A stretch of 64,000 nt of DNA from NCBI RefSeq assembly GCF_007997225.1, contig NZ_VORM01000022.1, forward strand, positions 1-64,000, read 5' to 3'. This DNA is from Subsaximicrobium wynnwilliamsii. Its GTDB lineage: Bacteria; Bacteroidota; Bacteroidia; Flavobacteriales; Flavobacteriaceae. The notes below the pieces were generated by a model. The model worked only from the letters and a program-made list of their open reading frames with translations. It was not told the origin of the DNA and searched no databases. Positions within the stretch are counted from its first letter, which is position 1. Every line of letters starts with the position of its first letter. Below, piece after piece: positions 1-7,868 of the stretch. Position numbers and translations under genes: made by a program.

Positions 1-126
1 CTAACAAACATGCGCTAAAAATAGAAAAATAGCGCTCTGGGACACCCATTTTTAACTAAAAAAAATCACAACTATTTGAATATAAATAACTTATGAATAT
101 TGACTTTTAAAATTGTCGAAAACAGG

Positions 127-144
127 AGAGAAAGCGCTTTCTCT
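127..144 (+). terminator. Perfect 18-bp palindrome followed by T-rich DNA
   Basis: AGAGAAAGCGCTTTCTCT is a perfect palindrome. A T-rich run follows it on the plus strand. It could be an intrinsic terminator for a gene left of the window. The hairpin would have to open a few central bases to form a loop, so the call is tentative. Confidence 0.35.
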
Positions 145-230
145 ATGGTTTTTCTTTTTTTATGTTTTTCTGGTGTTCGCGTTTGCACTTTTTCTTTTGT
201 CTATTGTGCGAAAACTGTTATTTAGACTAG

Positions 231-399
231 GATAAGAATCAAGAAATTACCTTGGACTTTGCATTTGTGAATAATTCGGAAATTGACAAAACAAAAAATT
301 AGAGTAGAAAATTTCAAATTCAAATTAACTGGAAAAACTTCTGAGTTGGATGATTTGACCGCAAGACTGAAAGACTCTTTGAAAAACTTACCGAAATGA
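231..399 (+). pseudogene. Frameshifted remnant of an unidentified gene
   Basis: Two consecutive plus-strand stretches read as ordinary protein but lie in different frames. The first (231-302) ends in TAG. The second runs to a TGA at 397-399 and contains ENFKFKLTGKTSELDDL. Joined by one frameshift near 300 they give roughly 55 residues of charged, amphipathic sequence. No family is recognised. The antisense open frame over the same place (222-437) is low-complexity and hydrophobic and is judged a shadow. Confidence 0.3.
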
Positions 400-840
400 A
401 AGGAAAAACTAAAAATTAAAGCTAAAATGTATCTCATTTATTGCTTATTCCAGTCTACGCAGCAATCAGCTTGCGTTGGTATTAGCTCTCTGTATCTATC
501 TTAATTCTAGCAGGCTTTTACATTATTCCTGACTTTAGATTTACTGAATTAGTTACTTAACCCACGACACTTAGGTCATACAAAATCGCATAAAAATAGT
601 AAGAGCAATGCTCAATTCTAAAAGTCAGCTGATCAAAGTAGCGCTCAAAAACGGCATTATTGATTCTGCAAAACTTACCAATCACCAAGACTTCAACTAT
701 TTGAGCAATTCTAAATAAAGCAAGTTGTGACCAATGAAATTGGAAATCTAGTCACCAATACAGCAACTATCGTTACATTTAAGCCTTATACAAATCAGTA
801 TCGCGCTTTCAACACGGCTCGCGTTTTCAAAATAACTGCA

Positions 841-1215
841 ATGAACACTACATTCTTTTTGATTATCAGAGTCGTATTTGGCTTATTTCTACTCTTTTTC
901 GGTTTCGACCATTTTTTCAGTTATATCCCCTTTCCAGCAATGGCGCCAGAAGCCAACGCATATTTTGCAAATTTGAGCGCTACTGGAGCCATGCAATTGG
1001 TAGGGATCGTAGAAATTGTTTCGGCGTTGGCCTTCATTTTCAACAAGTACGGCGCTTTGATGGCTGTCATCTTAATGAGCGTCTCCATTAATGCAGTACT
1101 GTTTCATGTGGCTTTGGATCCGGCAAAAATATATGGCGCACTCCTGCTGCTGATTCTCAACGTGGCCATGCTTTATTTTTATAGAAATAAGTACAAGCAA
1201 CTCTTGAAGGCATAA
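841..1215 (+). CDS. DoxX-like small integral membrane protein
   Basis: The product has about 124 residues with four predicted membrane helices, the layout of DoxX/SURF4-like proteins. The first helix starts almost at the N-terminus and contains FGLFLLFFGFDHFFSYIP, followed by a helix with MQLVGIVEIVSALAFIF. The frame is open back to a GTG at 727, but that extension is hydrophilic and unlike the family, so the ATG at 841 is preferred. The physiological role of these proteins is poorly defined. The gene stands alone, with eroded DNA on its left and a 450-bp gap on its right. Confidence 0.7.
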   Translation: MNTTFFLIIRVVFGLFLLFFGFDHFFSYIPFPAMAPEANAYFANLSATGAMQLVGIVEIVSALAFIFNKYGALMAVILMSVSINAVLFHVALDPAKIYGALLLLILNVAMLYFYRNKYKQLLKA

Positions 1216-1666
1216 GGCCATTTGGGTAAATCAACCCCATTTTAAAACCAAGGTTTTTGATGGTATAGGAATCCGTGCGAGTTCATTTGATTACGTATTT
1301 TAGAATTTGATCCTAACAATGACATAAACAGCTCAACCTACAATGAGAGCATTTCAAAATAGGCTAAAAAACAGCTATGCCAATTGGGATAAAAAATGAC
1401 GTGCCTTGATATACGCTTATGATTGATCTCATTCTGCAAAAAAAAATGAGCATCCATAACAGTACCTTTCTCAACTGTAATCCTATCTCAACTGTAATCC
1501 TATCTCAAACATTCCCGCTTGTCCTTTCCCACGCAAAAGACAGTATTACCAAGAAGCAACATCTTCTTCTATAAAAGCATATAATAAACCAATGTCCTTA
1601 TAGAAAGAGGCTAACCAAAATTCACTATACCATTAGGGTATGAGATTTTTTCGATAACTTTAAATC
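1216..1666. repeat. Intergenic gap with a 17-bp tandem duplication
   Basis: No gene is supported here. The unit TCTCAACTGTAATCCTA occurs twice in tandem at 1469-1502, with a partial third copy (TCTCAA) to 1508. The rest is AT-rich, with only very short open frames. Confidence 0.6.
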
Positions 1667-2662
1667 ATGAAAACACTTAAAAAGATTCTCTATATCGTTC
1701 TCATAGTAATTGCAGTATTTTTGGCTGTATGCTCCATATTGTCCGTATTGAGAAATACGGAAAGCCGCTTTCTTAAAATACTTGACTTTCCAAGAATTCA
1801 ATTTTTTGTCGCTTCATTTATCTGCCTGTTAATCCTTGTGGCAGCAATTAAGAAATGGAAATGGTATGATTATTTGCTATCTGCAGGGCTATTGGCTGGC
1901 TTGATTATCAACGGTTCTTACCTAATCCATTACACCCAATTGGTTCCGGTTAGCGTCCCTGCAGCAATAAACATCAAAGCCTCTGATGCCCAAATGAGCC
2001 TCCTAATAACCAACGTGAAAATGACCAATCGACAAGCACAGCCTTTAATCGATTTGATTGAACTTAAAGACCCTGATTTGATTTTGGCCATGGAGGTAGA
2101 TGAATGGTGGGATAACGAACTGCAGGTTTTTAAAAAAGATTATCCCTACTCCCAACATACAATCAATGAACTAACCTACGGCATGGTCTTGTACAGTAAG
2201 CTACCGTTGAAAAAAATAGAAGTAGACTATTTAAATAATGAAAATGTACCCTCTTTTGAAAGTTCCATTACCCTCCCTAATGGCAAAAATATAAGATTTC
2301 ACTCCATCCATCCTGTTCCTCCAACACGTTTCAAGAATTTGCCCGATAACGCAAACCAACAGGAAACTGCCTTGATCAAACTGGGAACGGAAATCACTGG
2401 TCGAACATCCCCGACCATTGTAGCTGGAGACTTGAATGATGTGGTGTGGTCCCACGTTGATAAGTTAACCAATACAAAAAACTTGCTTTATGATGTAAGA
2501 GTGGGCAGAGGGTTCTTCAACAGTTTCAATGCAGAGAATCTTTTAATGCGCTGGCCATTGGATCACATTTTTGTAACTGAAGAATTTAGATTGAAAAAAC
2601 TGGAACGCTTAACAAAAATTGGTTCAGACCATTTCCCGATCTATGTTGAACTGGTGTTGTAA
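1667..2662 (+). CDS. Membrane-anchored endonuclease/exonuclease/phosphatase (EEP) family protein
   Basis: The product has 331 residues. Three hydrophobic helices occupy about residues 7-27, 44-61 and 67-88, followed by an EEP-superfamily domain. Signature residues of the metal-dependent EEP fold are visible: E143 in AMEVDEW, H215 in HSIHP, D255 and N257 in AGDLND, D299-H300 in PLDHIF, and D321-H322 in GSDHFP. The layout matches the bacterial proteins annotated as endonuclease/exonuclease/phosphatase family with an N-terminal membrane domain. The substrate (phosphodiester in nucleic acid, lipid or other) cannot be read from the sequence. The ATG at 1667 directly precedes the first helix. The next gene downstream is a broken fragment. 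Confidence 0.85.
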   Translation: MKTLKKILYIVLIVIAVFLAVCSILSVLRNTESRFLKILDFPRIQFFVASFICLLILVAAIKKWKWYDYLLSAGLLAGLIINGSYLIHYTQLVPVSVPAAINIKASDAQMSLLITNVKMTNRQAQPLIDLIELKDPDLILAMEVDEWWDNELQVFKKDYPYSQHTINELTYGMVLYSKLPLKKIEVDYLNNENVPSFESSITLPNGKNIRFHSIHPVPPTRFKNLPDNANQQETALIKLGTEITGRTSPTIVAGDLNDVVWSHVDKLTNTKNLLYDVRVGRGFFNSFNAENLLMRWPLDHIFVTEEFRLKKLERLTKIGSDHFPIYVELVL

Positions 2663-2688
2663 AAAGAGAAGAACTTAAGGTCATATAG

Positions 2689-2864
2689 ATGATTACAATT
2701 ATTGTAATAGCCATCGTTACGGGAGCGTTCATTATAGGTGTCTTATGGGCCGTTTACGGGAATTTGTCAAAAAAACCGAAGGCTTTTTGGTCGCTTTGGC
2801 AGGTGGTACCGTTGTGGCCTCGCTGGCGTTGGAAGTTCATAGCCAATTTTCCTGCAGCGGGTGA
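2689..2864 (+). pseudogene. Frameshifted N-terminal fragment of a ZIP-family metal transporter
   Basis: The ATG at 2689 opens with a hydrophobic helix (IAIVTGAFIIGVLWAVYG). After about 25 codons the meaningful reading moves to another plus-strand frame: EFVKKTEGFLVALAGGTVVASLALEV, ending at TGA 2862-2864. Together they resemble the first two helices of ZIP zinc/divalent-metal transporters, where the second helix typically reads like GAGVLISALAFEL. A single lost base in the G run before GAATTT (about 2758) would explain the shift. The rest of a normal ZIP protein is absent, so the copy is truncated as well as frameshifted. Family assignment rests on about 50 residues. Confidence 0.45.
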
Positions 2865-3032
2865 ATTCGTGAACACTTGCCTGCAAGTTCGTGATCGCGA
2901 TTTTTCAAGAGTGGTAAACTTTTTAGCTTGTAGTGATTCGGGGAAAGCATGATGCACTAATATGCATGGCTTGAATTCCATTTGAGACCAATCAGAAATT
3001 TGAAATGAGAAAAACACCTTGCTAAGCACAAA

Positions 3033-3647
3033 TCACTCCTCTTTCTTATACAAACTGGGCAAGCCCAAGTTAAAGCGCACTGCCAATAATCGCGTGATAA
3101 TCACGATCAATCCTGACAAAATGAACACAAAATTACTATCTCCCATGACCTTTAGCAATAGGAAATAACTGAGTCCGCCCAAAATGCAAGCGGTGGCATA
3201 AATCTCCTTACGTCTAAAGATGACCGGAATCTCGTTACATAAGATATCTCTAATCACCCCTCCAAAGCATGCGGTCATAGTGCCCAAAGCGATACAAATG
3301 ATAGGTTTGAGACCCGCCACCAATCCGGTTTCAATGCCAACAACCGTATAAAGACCAAGGCCAATGGTATCAAATAAAAATAGGGAGGTCCTCAAATAAT
3401 TGATTTTTTGTCGCAATAGCACCGCAAAAAAAGCCGAACCTATAATCACGTACACATAGGTCATGTCACGCATCCAGGACACTGGTTCTATACCAATCAT
3501 CACATCACGCAATGTACCACCACCAACGGCGGTCACAAATGCGATGATAAGAACCCCAAAGGCATCCATGCGCTTATCCAGCGCCACCAAAACGCCGGAA
3601 ATGGCGAAGGCAATGGTTCCTAAAATATCAATAATCTGGATAAACAT
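3033..3647 (-). CDS. TRIC/UPF0126 (YadS/YicG-like) cation channel family membrane protein
   Basis: The product has 204 residues and consists of two tandem copies of a three-helix unit, as in the UPF0126/TRIC family. Both copies carry the glycine-rich signature: FAISGVLVALDKRMDAFGV with TAVGGGTLRDVMIG in the first half, and TACFGGVIRDILCNEIPVIF in the second. Prokaryotic members form trimeric K+/monovalent-cation channels in the inner membrane. The length is normal for the family. It is transcribed leftwards and has no obvious operon partners. Confidence 0.88.
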   Translation of the reverse strand: MFIQIIDILGTIAFAISGVLVALDKRMDAFGVLIIAFVTAVGGGTLRDVMIGIEPVSWMRDMTYVYVIIGSAFFAVLLRQKINYLRTSLFLFDTIGLGLYTVVGIETGLVAGLKPIICIALGTMTACFGGVIRDILCNEIPVIFRRKEIYATACILGGLSYFLLLKVMGDSNFVFILSGLIVIITRLLAVRFNLGLPSLYKKEE

Positions 3648-3666
3648 GCGATATGCTTTAAAGTGA

Positions 3667-3953
3667 TGCGGTTACCAAGAACCCATCGGTTAAAAAAAAT
3701 TGAGGTCGAAACGACACTGTGTAATAATTAAGCGGGCAAATTTACATAATAGTTATTGAGGCGGAAAAGCTTCCGCATGAAATAAATGCTTAAATACCAC
3801 AAATCTAACTTGGCGGGTTGGTTTATGTTTGAATTCATTTCAATAATTCTTCGGAAGGCTTAGCGATTCGAATCCATTTTGGCTTAAATAGAAAAAGCAA
3901 TGTCTTTTGTTAGGTGAAAAAGATGACCACTGTGCCTCATGCATTTTTCCGCA
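3667..3953. other. Intergenic DNA between the TRIC gene and the repeat array
   Basis: This AT-rich stretch has no supported gene. It holds the upstream region of the leftward TRIC gene. At 3841-3856 it contains the 16-mer CAATAATTCTTCGGAA, which recurs inside the gene at 29314-32760 (30691-30706) and includes the octamer over-represented in this window. Confidence 0.5.
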
Positions 3954-3954
3954 G

Positions 3955-4440
3955 AAAAAAATTGGCTTTCTGGTAAACACGCAAGAAAAAGCATGAGCGT
4001 TTATTGTAATTCTTCCGAAGAAAAAAACGGGGCGCTAGGATACCGCTAAAAAACGGCATGAGCGACGCACTCGGTTTTTCCGAAAAGGAAAAATCGGTTC
4101 GCTGAGATACCGCCCTTCTGCGGCATGAGCGACTCACTCGGTTTTTCCGAAAAGAAAAAAATCGGTTCGCTGAGATACCGCACTTCTGCGGCATGAGCGA
4201 CTCACTCGGTTTTTCCGAAAAGGAAAAATCGGTTCGCTGAGATACCGCACTTCTGCGGCATGAGCGACGCACTCGGTTTTTCCGAAAAGGGAAAATCGGT
4301 TCGCTGAGATACCGCACTTCTGCGGCATGAGCGACTCACTCGGTTTTTCCGAAAAGTGAAAATCGGTTCGCTGAGATACCGCACTTCTGCGGCATGAGCG
4401 ACTCACTCGGTTTTTCCGAAAAGGAAAAATCGGTTCGCTG
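3955..4440. repeat. 67-bp tandem repeat array with two hairpins per unit
   Basis: Conserved units begin (at CGGTTCGCTGAGATACCG) at 4095, 4163, 4230, 4297 and 4364. A 10-bp start of a sixth lies at 4431-4440. Decayed units precede them at 4027 and about 3960. Spacing is 67 bp, once or twice 68. Each unit holds a short hairpin (CCGCA-CTTC-TGCGG) and an AT-rich inverted repeat (CGGTTTTTCC-GAAAA-GGAAAAATCG). Changes in the second arm (for example AAGTGAAAAT) weaken that stem in some units. The array starts one base after the stop codon of the leftward RDD gene, so it would be transcribed as that gene's 3' region. The open frames of 60-126 codons on its minus strand are by-products of the repeat. 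Confidence 0.92.
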
Positions 4441-4441
4441 C

Positions 4442-5185
4442 TCACATGCTTTGTGTATAATAGTTGTAATCTTTTAAAATGACATCTATAAACTTAATGT
4501 CATGATCGTTATAATCCTTGATGCCCACAACCTCCACGACTTTTTTACGCAATTTTACCAAGGTTTCATAATCTCGAGAAGCTTTTGCCTTTATAAATGT
4601 TTCTTTGATGATGCGGGCGTCATTATCAGATAATTTGATCACATTGGGATAAGTTGGCACATAATCATCATCCAGTTCTTCCAAAATGGTATGGTTGATA
4701 TTGATCTTGTTCTTTAAGGTAATTACCGATGTGCCTGCCGTCATGTCGCCCAAACGCTGGCTCTTTTTACTGGTCACTATGGCAATCAATGCCACCACAC
4801 CAGAGAACATATTCAAATCAATGATCCTAAAAAACCAACGAATCATGTAGTCTGCCAAAGAGGCTTGGTACCCGTCAATCTTAACCACTTTGATTTTCAT
4901 GATGCGCTTGCCCGGTGTTTGACCATCCAGCCAAGTCTCAAAAACCAAGGAATAAAATACAATGGGTAGAAAAAAGATGCCATAAACCGCCATTTGAGAC
5001 CATTGATCCATCTCCATGACCATCTCATCTATCTGAAATAATTTAAACATGATTTGATACGTCACTACCGCATAAGCAACCTTTATGATGAGATCAATAA
5101 TAAATGCCAGTATGCGCTCTCCAACGCTTGCGGCGATGAAATTAATATTCACATTTTGCGTGGTGTTTATTTGTAACTCTACCAT
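4442..5185 (-). CDS. RDD-family integral membrane protein
   Basis: The product has 247 residues. The N-terminal half is an RDD domain: AASVGERILAFIIDLIIKVAY with the R and D of the motif, then a helix with YGIFFLPIVFYSLVFETWLDG and the segment GQTPGKRIMKIKVVKIDG. The C-terminal 80 residues are soluble and charged. RDD proteins are inner-membrane proteins of mostly unknown transport function. The gene is divergent from the SpoIIM-like gene with only 23 bp between starts, so they probably share a promoter region. RDD, SpoIIM, DUF4129, MoxR and DUF58 genes often cluster in Bacteroidota. Its stop codon abuts the 67-bp repeat array. Confidence 0.88.
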   Translation of the reverse strand: MVELQINTTQNVNINFIAASVGERILAFIIDLIIKVAYAVVTYQIMFKLFQIDEMVMEMDQWSQMAVYGIFFLPIVFYSLVFETWLDGQTPGKRIMKIKVVKIDGYQASLADYMIRWFFRIIDLNMFSGVVALIAIVTSKKSQRLGDMTAGTSVITLKNKININHTILEELDDDYVPTYPNVIKLSDNDARIIKETFIKAKASRDYETLVKLRKKVVEVVGIKDYNDHDIKFIDVILKDYNYYTQSM

Positions 5186-5208
5186 TAATTGCTTTATTTT
5201 GGAAGTTT

Positions 5209-6186
5209 ATGAGAGAAGTCGCTTTTATTAAACAGAATAAGGAAAAATGGCTCAATTTTGAACAGGCCATCTTTGGGAAAACCCTTAAGAATCCTGATGA
5301 GCTGGCTTCCCTTTACATCCATTTGGTCAATGACCTCTCCTACGCGCAAACTTATTATCCCAAAAGTAAAACAATTCTTTATTTAAACAACTTAGCGGCT
5401 AAGGCTTTTCAGAAAATTTATAAAACCAAACGTGAGGACACCAACCGCTTCGTTCATTTTTTCAAGGTGGAGGTCCCCATGATCATTTATGAATACCGGC
5501 GCTACGTACTTTATGCCTTCATTATTTTTCTCAGTTTTGTGGCCATTGGCGCCCTTTCGGCGGCCAATGATGCATCGTTTGTGAGGCTTATTCTGGGCGA
5601 TAGTTACGTGAACATGAGTCTGGAGAATATTGAAGCTGGCGACCCTGTGGCGGTCTACAAAAGCGGAAGCAATTGGGGCAGTTTCATAGGCATTACACTC
5701 AATAATCTTTATGTGGGCATCAAAGCCTTTATCTTTGGCATTTTTGTGGGTTTGGGCACGGCAATGATCATGCTGTACAACGGCATCATGATAGGTGCCT
5801 TCCAATATTTCTTCTATAAGGAAGGCGTTTTGTGGGAAAGCGTTAGAGGCATTTGGATTCATGGGGCCATGGAAATCTTTGCCATCGTGATTGAAGGCGC
5901 TGCCGGACTCATCTTAGGCGCAAGCATCCTTTTCCCAAAGACCTATTCCCGTTTGACCTCCTTTAAAATGGGCGTGAAAAATGGCGTGAAAATATTGATT
6001 AGCACCTTTCCATTTACCATTGCGGCTGGCTTTCTAGAAGGCTATGTGACGCGATACTCCAACAGCATGCCCAATTGGCTATCGGTTGGGATCATTGTGA
6101 TCACACTCAGTTTGATTTCGTTCTATTACCTCATCTACCCTTTTATTCTTAACGCAAAATTAAAGCAAACCTATGCAATTATATAA
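5209..6186 (+). CDS. Stage II sporulation protein M-like (SpoIIM/DUF95) membrane protein
   Basis: The product has 325 residues. A soluble N-terminus of about 100 residues (MREVAFIKQNKEKWLNFEQ) is followed by several membrane helices with the family's core: NNLYVGIKAFIFGIFVGLGT, then HGAMEIFAIVIEGAAGLILG. In Bacillus SpoIIM acts in forespore engulfment. Homologues in non-sporulating Bacteroidota lie in MoxR/DUF58 clusters, where the function is unknown. It overlaps the next gene by 14 bp, which suggests co-transcription and translational coupling. Confidence 0.88.
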   Translation: MREVAFIKQNKEKWLNFEQAIFGKTLKNPDELASLYIHLVNDLSYAQTYYPKSKTILYLNNLAAKAFQKIYKTKREDTNRFVHFFKVEVPMIIYEYRRYVLYAFIIFLSFVAIGALSAANDASFVRLILGDSYVNMSLENIEAGDPVAVYKSGSNWGSFIGITLNNLYVGIKAFIFGIFVGLGTAMIMLYNGIMIGAFQYFFYKEGVLWESVRGIWIHGAMEIFAIVIEGAAGLILGASILFPKTYSRLTSFKMGVKNGVKILISTFPFTIAAGFLEGYVTRYSNSMPNWLSVGIIVITLSLISFYYLIYPFILNAKLKQTYAII

Positions 6187-7114
6187 ATCAAGAGGTTTCG
6201 GCGAGTTTTTTCAAGATACCTTTGCCTTCTTGAAACTGAACGGAAGCCATTTATTCAAGAACTTCTTCATCGTTAATGGCATCTTTCTCTTGATATTGCT
6301 CGTTTTGGGCTACTTCTCAACAAAATTCTACTCCGATGTGGTTTTAGGAGGCATCCTCAATGGAAATACGGCAGGCATTGATAATTACATGAACGAGAAT
6401 GCTGGGCTTTTTGTGATCTTCATTGTGACTTTCGTGATTATGGGACTTTTTGCAGGAATCATCGCCTATGCTTATGTGCCCATTTATATGCAATTGTATG
6501 CTGCCCATGAAGGCAACAGTTTTGGGGTCAAAGAAATCGTTAACACCTATAAAGCAAATATCGGTAACATCTTCATTTTTCTGCTTTGTGGCATTGTCGT
6601 GGCCATTCCCATGGTTATTATTGTGGGCATCATGGCTGTTGTTTTGACCATTACCATTGTTGGCATTCTGGCACTGCCACTGCTCGTGGGTGCAGTAAGC
6701 TTATTCTATCAAATGACTTTGATGGAATATATCAAAAACGAGAAAGGGATTTGGGAGTGCTTTGGCTATTCATGGACGTTAATAGTCTCTAAGTTTTGGG
6801 CAGCGATTAGCTGTGTGGGACTCTTTTACCTCATGAGCTATATCGTTCAAAACATCATTGCCTTTATTCCCTATATTTTTGGGATGGTAAGCCTTTTCAC
6901 TGAGGTGGAAGATGGCAATAGCCCAAATTCTGCAGAACTGGGCGCTACCATGACCGTGATGATGATGGCCGTTTTTTTTCTTACCTTCTTGGTAAGCTCC
7001 GTTTTGAATGTGGTGCTCCAATCCAACCAAGCCCTTATTTTTTACAGCTTGAAGGAAGACATCGAGAACATCAATACCAAAAGTGTCATTGATCAAATAG
7101 GGGCTGGTGAATAA
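6173..7114 (+). CDS. Multi-pass membrane protein of the MoxR/DUF58 operon
   Basis: The product has 313 residues with about six hydrophobic helices. It opens with MQLYKSRGFGEFFQDTFAFL, a short cytosolic lead into the first helix. No named domain is recognised with confidence. Proteins of this size and position occur between the SpoIIM and DUF4129 genes in many Flavobacteriia clusters. It overlaps SpoIIM upstream by 14 bp and the DUF4129 gene downstream by 8 bp. The role is inferred only from context: part of a membrane-associated complex served by the MoxR ATPase. Confidence 0.75.
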   Translation: MQLYKSRGFGEFFQDTFAFLKLNGSHLFKNFFIVNGIFLLILLVLGYFSTKFYSDVVLGGILNGNTAGIDNYMNENAGLFVIFIVTFVIMGLFAGIIAYAYVPIYMQLYAAHEGNSFGVKEIVNTYKANIGNIFIFLLCGIVVAIPMVIIVGIMAVVLTITIVGILALPLLVGAVSLFYQMTLMEYIKNEKGIWECFGYSWTLIVSKFWAAISCVGLFYLMSYIVQNIIAFIPYIFGMVSLFTEVEDGNSPNSAELGATMTVMMMAVFFLTFLVSSVLNVVLQSNQALIFYSLKEDIENINTKSVIDQIGAGE

Positions 7115-7868
7115 GAACTTAAACCTACATATGTGTCTAATTTTCTTCGGAATAGCCTTGCTTTCAAATGCCTATGTGGTAAAGCAGGAGATCCCTGAAG
7201 CGCTAATCGCACAAGAAACCATCAAGAAAGACAGAGCGCCACTTGACATACGCGAGTATCAAGATTTGAGCGAGAAATACGAGGGCAGCGATTTTATCTA
7301 TGAGCGCAGTACTGCGAATTCTGGCTGGTGGACGCGCTTCAAACAATGGCTCAGTGATTTCTTTAGCAGCTTGTTTGATTTTCAATCTGATGCTCAAGCC
7401 TCTGATTTTACCGATATTGTATTAAAGATTTTCTACGTCGTCATTTTCCTGTTAGTGGTCTTTTTCATCGTCAAGGCCATCATCAACAAGGAAGGCAATT
7501 GGGTGTTTGGTAAGTCAAGCGATAAGAGCATCATTCCAGTAAGTGATATCGAGAATAACATCTACGCTACCGATTTCAAGACCATTATTGCCGAAGCAGA
7601 GGCCAATGGTAATTTTAGATTGGCGATTCGGTTTTATTACCTGTGGTTGTTGAAGCAACTTGCTGAAATGGAACTCATCGATTATGATGTTGAAAAAACC
7701 AATAGCGATTACCATAACGAAATTACTTCCGAAGTCACAAAAAAAGAATTCTCCTACACCTCCTACCTCTATAACTATATTTGGTACGGCGAATTTGCCA
7801 TTGATCAAATTCAGTTTAATAAGGCAAAACATGCGTTTTCGAAACTCTTAAATTCCTTGGGCGCATGA
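7107..7868 (+). CDS. DUF4129 domain-containing membrane protein
   Basis: The product has 253 residues. A signal or anchor segment sits near the N-terminus and a single membrane helix at about residues 105-125 (IVLKIFYVVIFLLVVFFIVK). The cytosolic DUF4129 domain follows: RLAIRFYYLWLLKQLAEMEL, then SDYHNEI and YNYIWYGEFAI. The start is GTG at 7107, overlapping the upstream stop by 8 bp. An ATG at 7131 is an alternative that would shorten the product by eight residues. The stop overlaps the start of the DUF4350 gene as ATGA. DUF4129 proteins are typical partners of MoxR/DUF58 and transglutaminase genes. Confidence 0.85.
   Translation: MNKNLNLHMCLIFFGIALLSNAYVVKQEIPEALIAQETIKKDRAPLDIREYQDLSEKYEGSDFIYERSTANSGWWTRFKQWLSDFFSSLFDFQSDAQASDFTDIVLKIFYVVIFLLVVFFIVKAIINKEGNWVFGKSSDKSIIPVSDIENNIYATDFKTIIAEAEANGNFRLAIRFYYLWLLKQLAEMELIDYDVEKTNSDYHNEITSEVTKKEFSYTSYLYNYIWYGEFAIDQIQFNKAKHAFSKLLNSLGA

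Larger units (their letters stand above)
1..720. other. Eroded region without an intact gene
   Basis: No convincing full gene is seen. Short protein-like stretches appear in changing frames on the plus strand: about 231-399 (see separate entry), about 440-560 with hydrophobic stretches broken by stops, and a 36-codon open frame at 608-718 that ends just before the DoxX gene. The open frame that precedes the DoxX start (727-840) reads like soluble protein and may be another remnant. The pattern suggests one or more decayed genes, but no family is recognised. Confidence 0.35.

Noticed and set aside
222-437. 71-codon minus-strand open frame
   Set aside because: It is low-complexity and hydrophobic, and antisense to more protein-like plus-strand remnants.
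3955-4440. Possible CRISPR array
   Set aside because: Units are contiguous tandem copies with no unique spacers, and no cas genes are nearby.
4095-4440. The Haemophilus uptake-signal core AAGTGCGGT inside the repeat units
   Set aside because: The match is confined to this repeat and the organism is a Bacteroidota, so it is taken as coincidence of the CCGCA hairpin.
3937-4445. Overlapping minus-strand open frames of 60-126 codons in the repeat array
   Set aside because: They are translations of the 67-bp tandem repeat in several frames. The unit length is not a multiple of three, and the peptides change frame from unit to unit.
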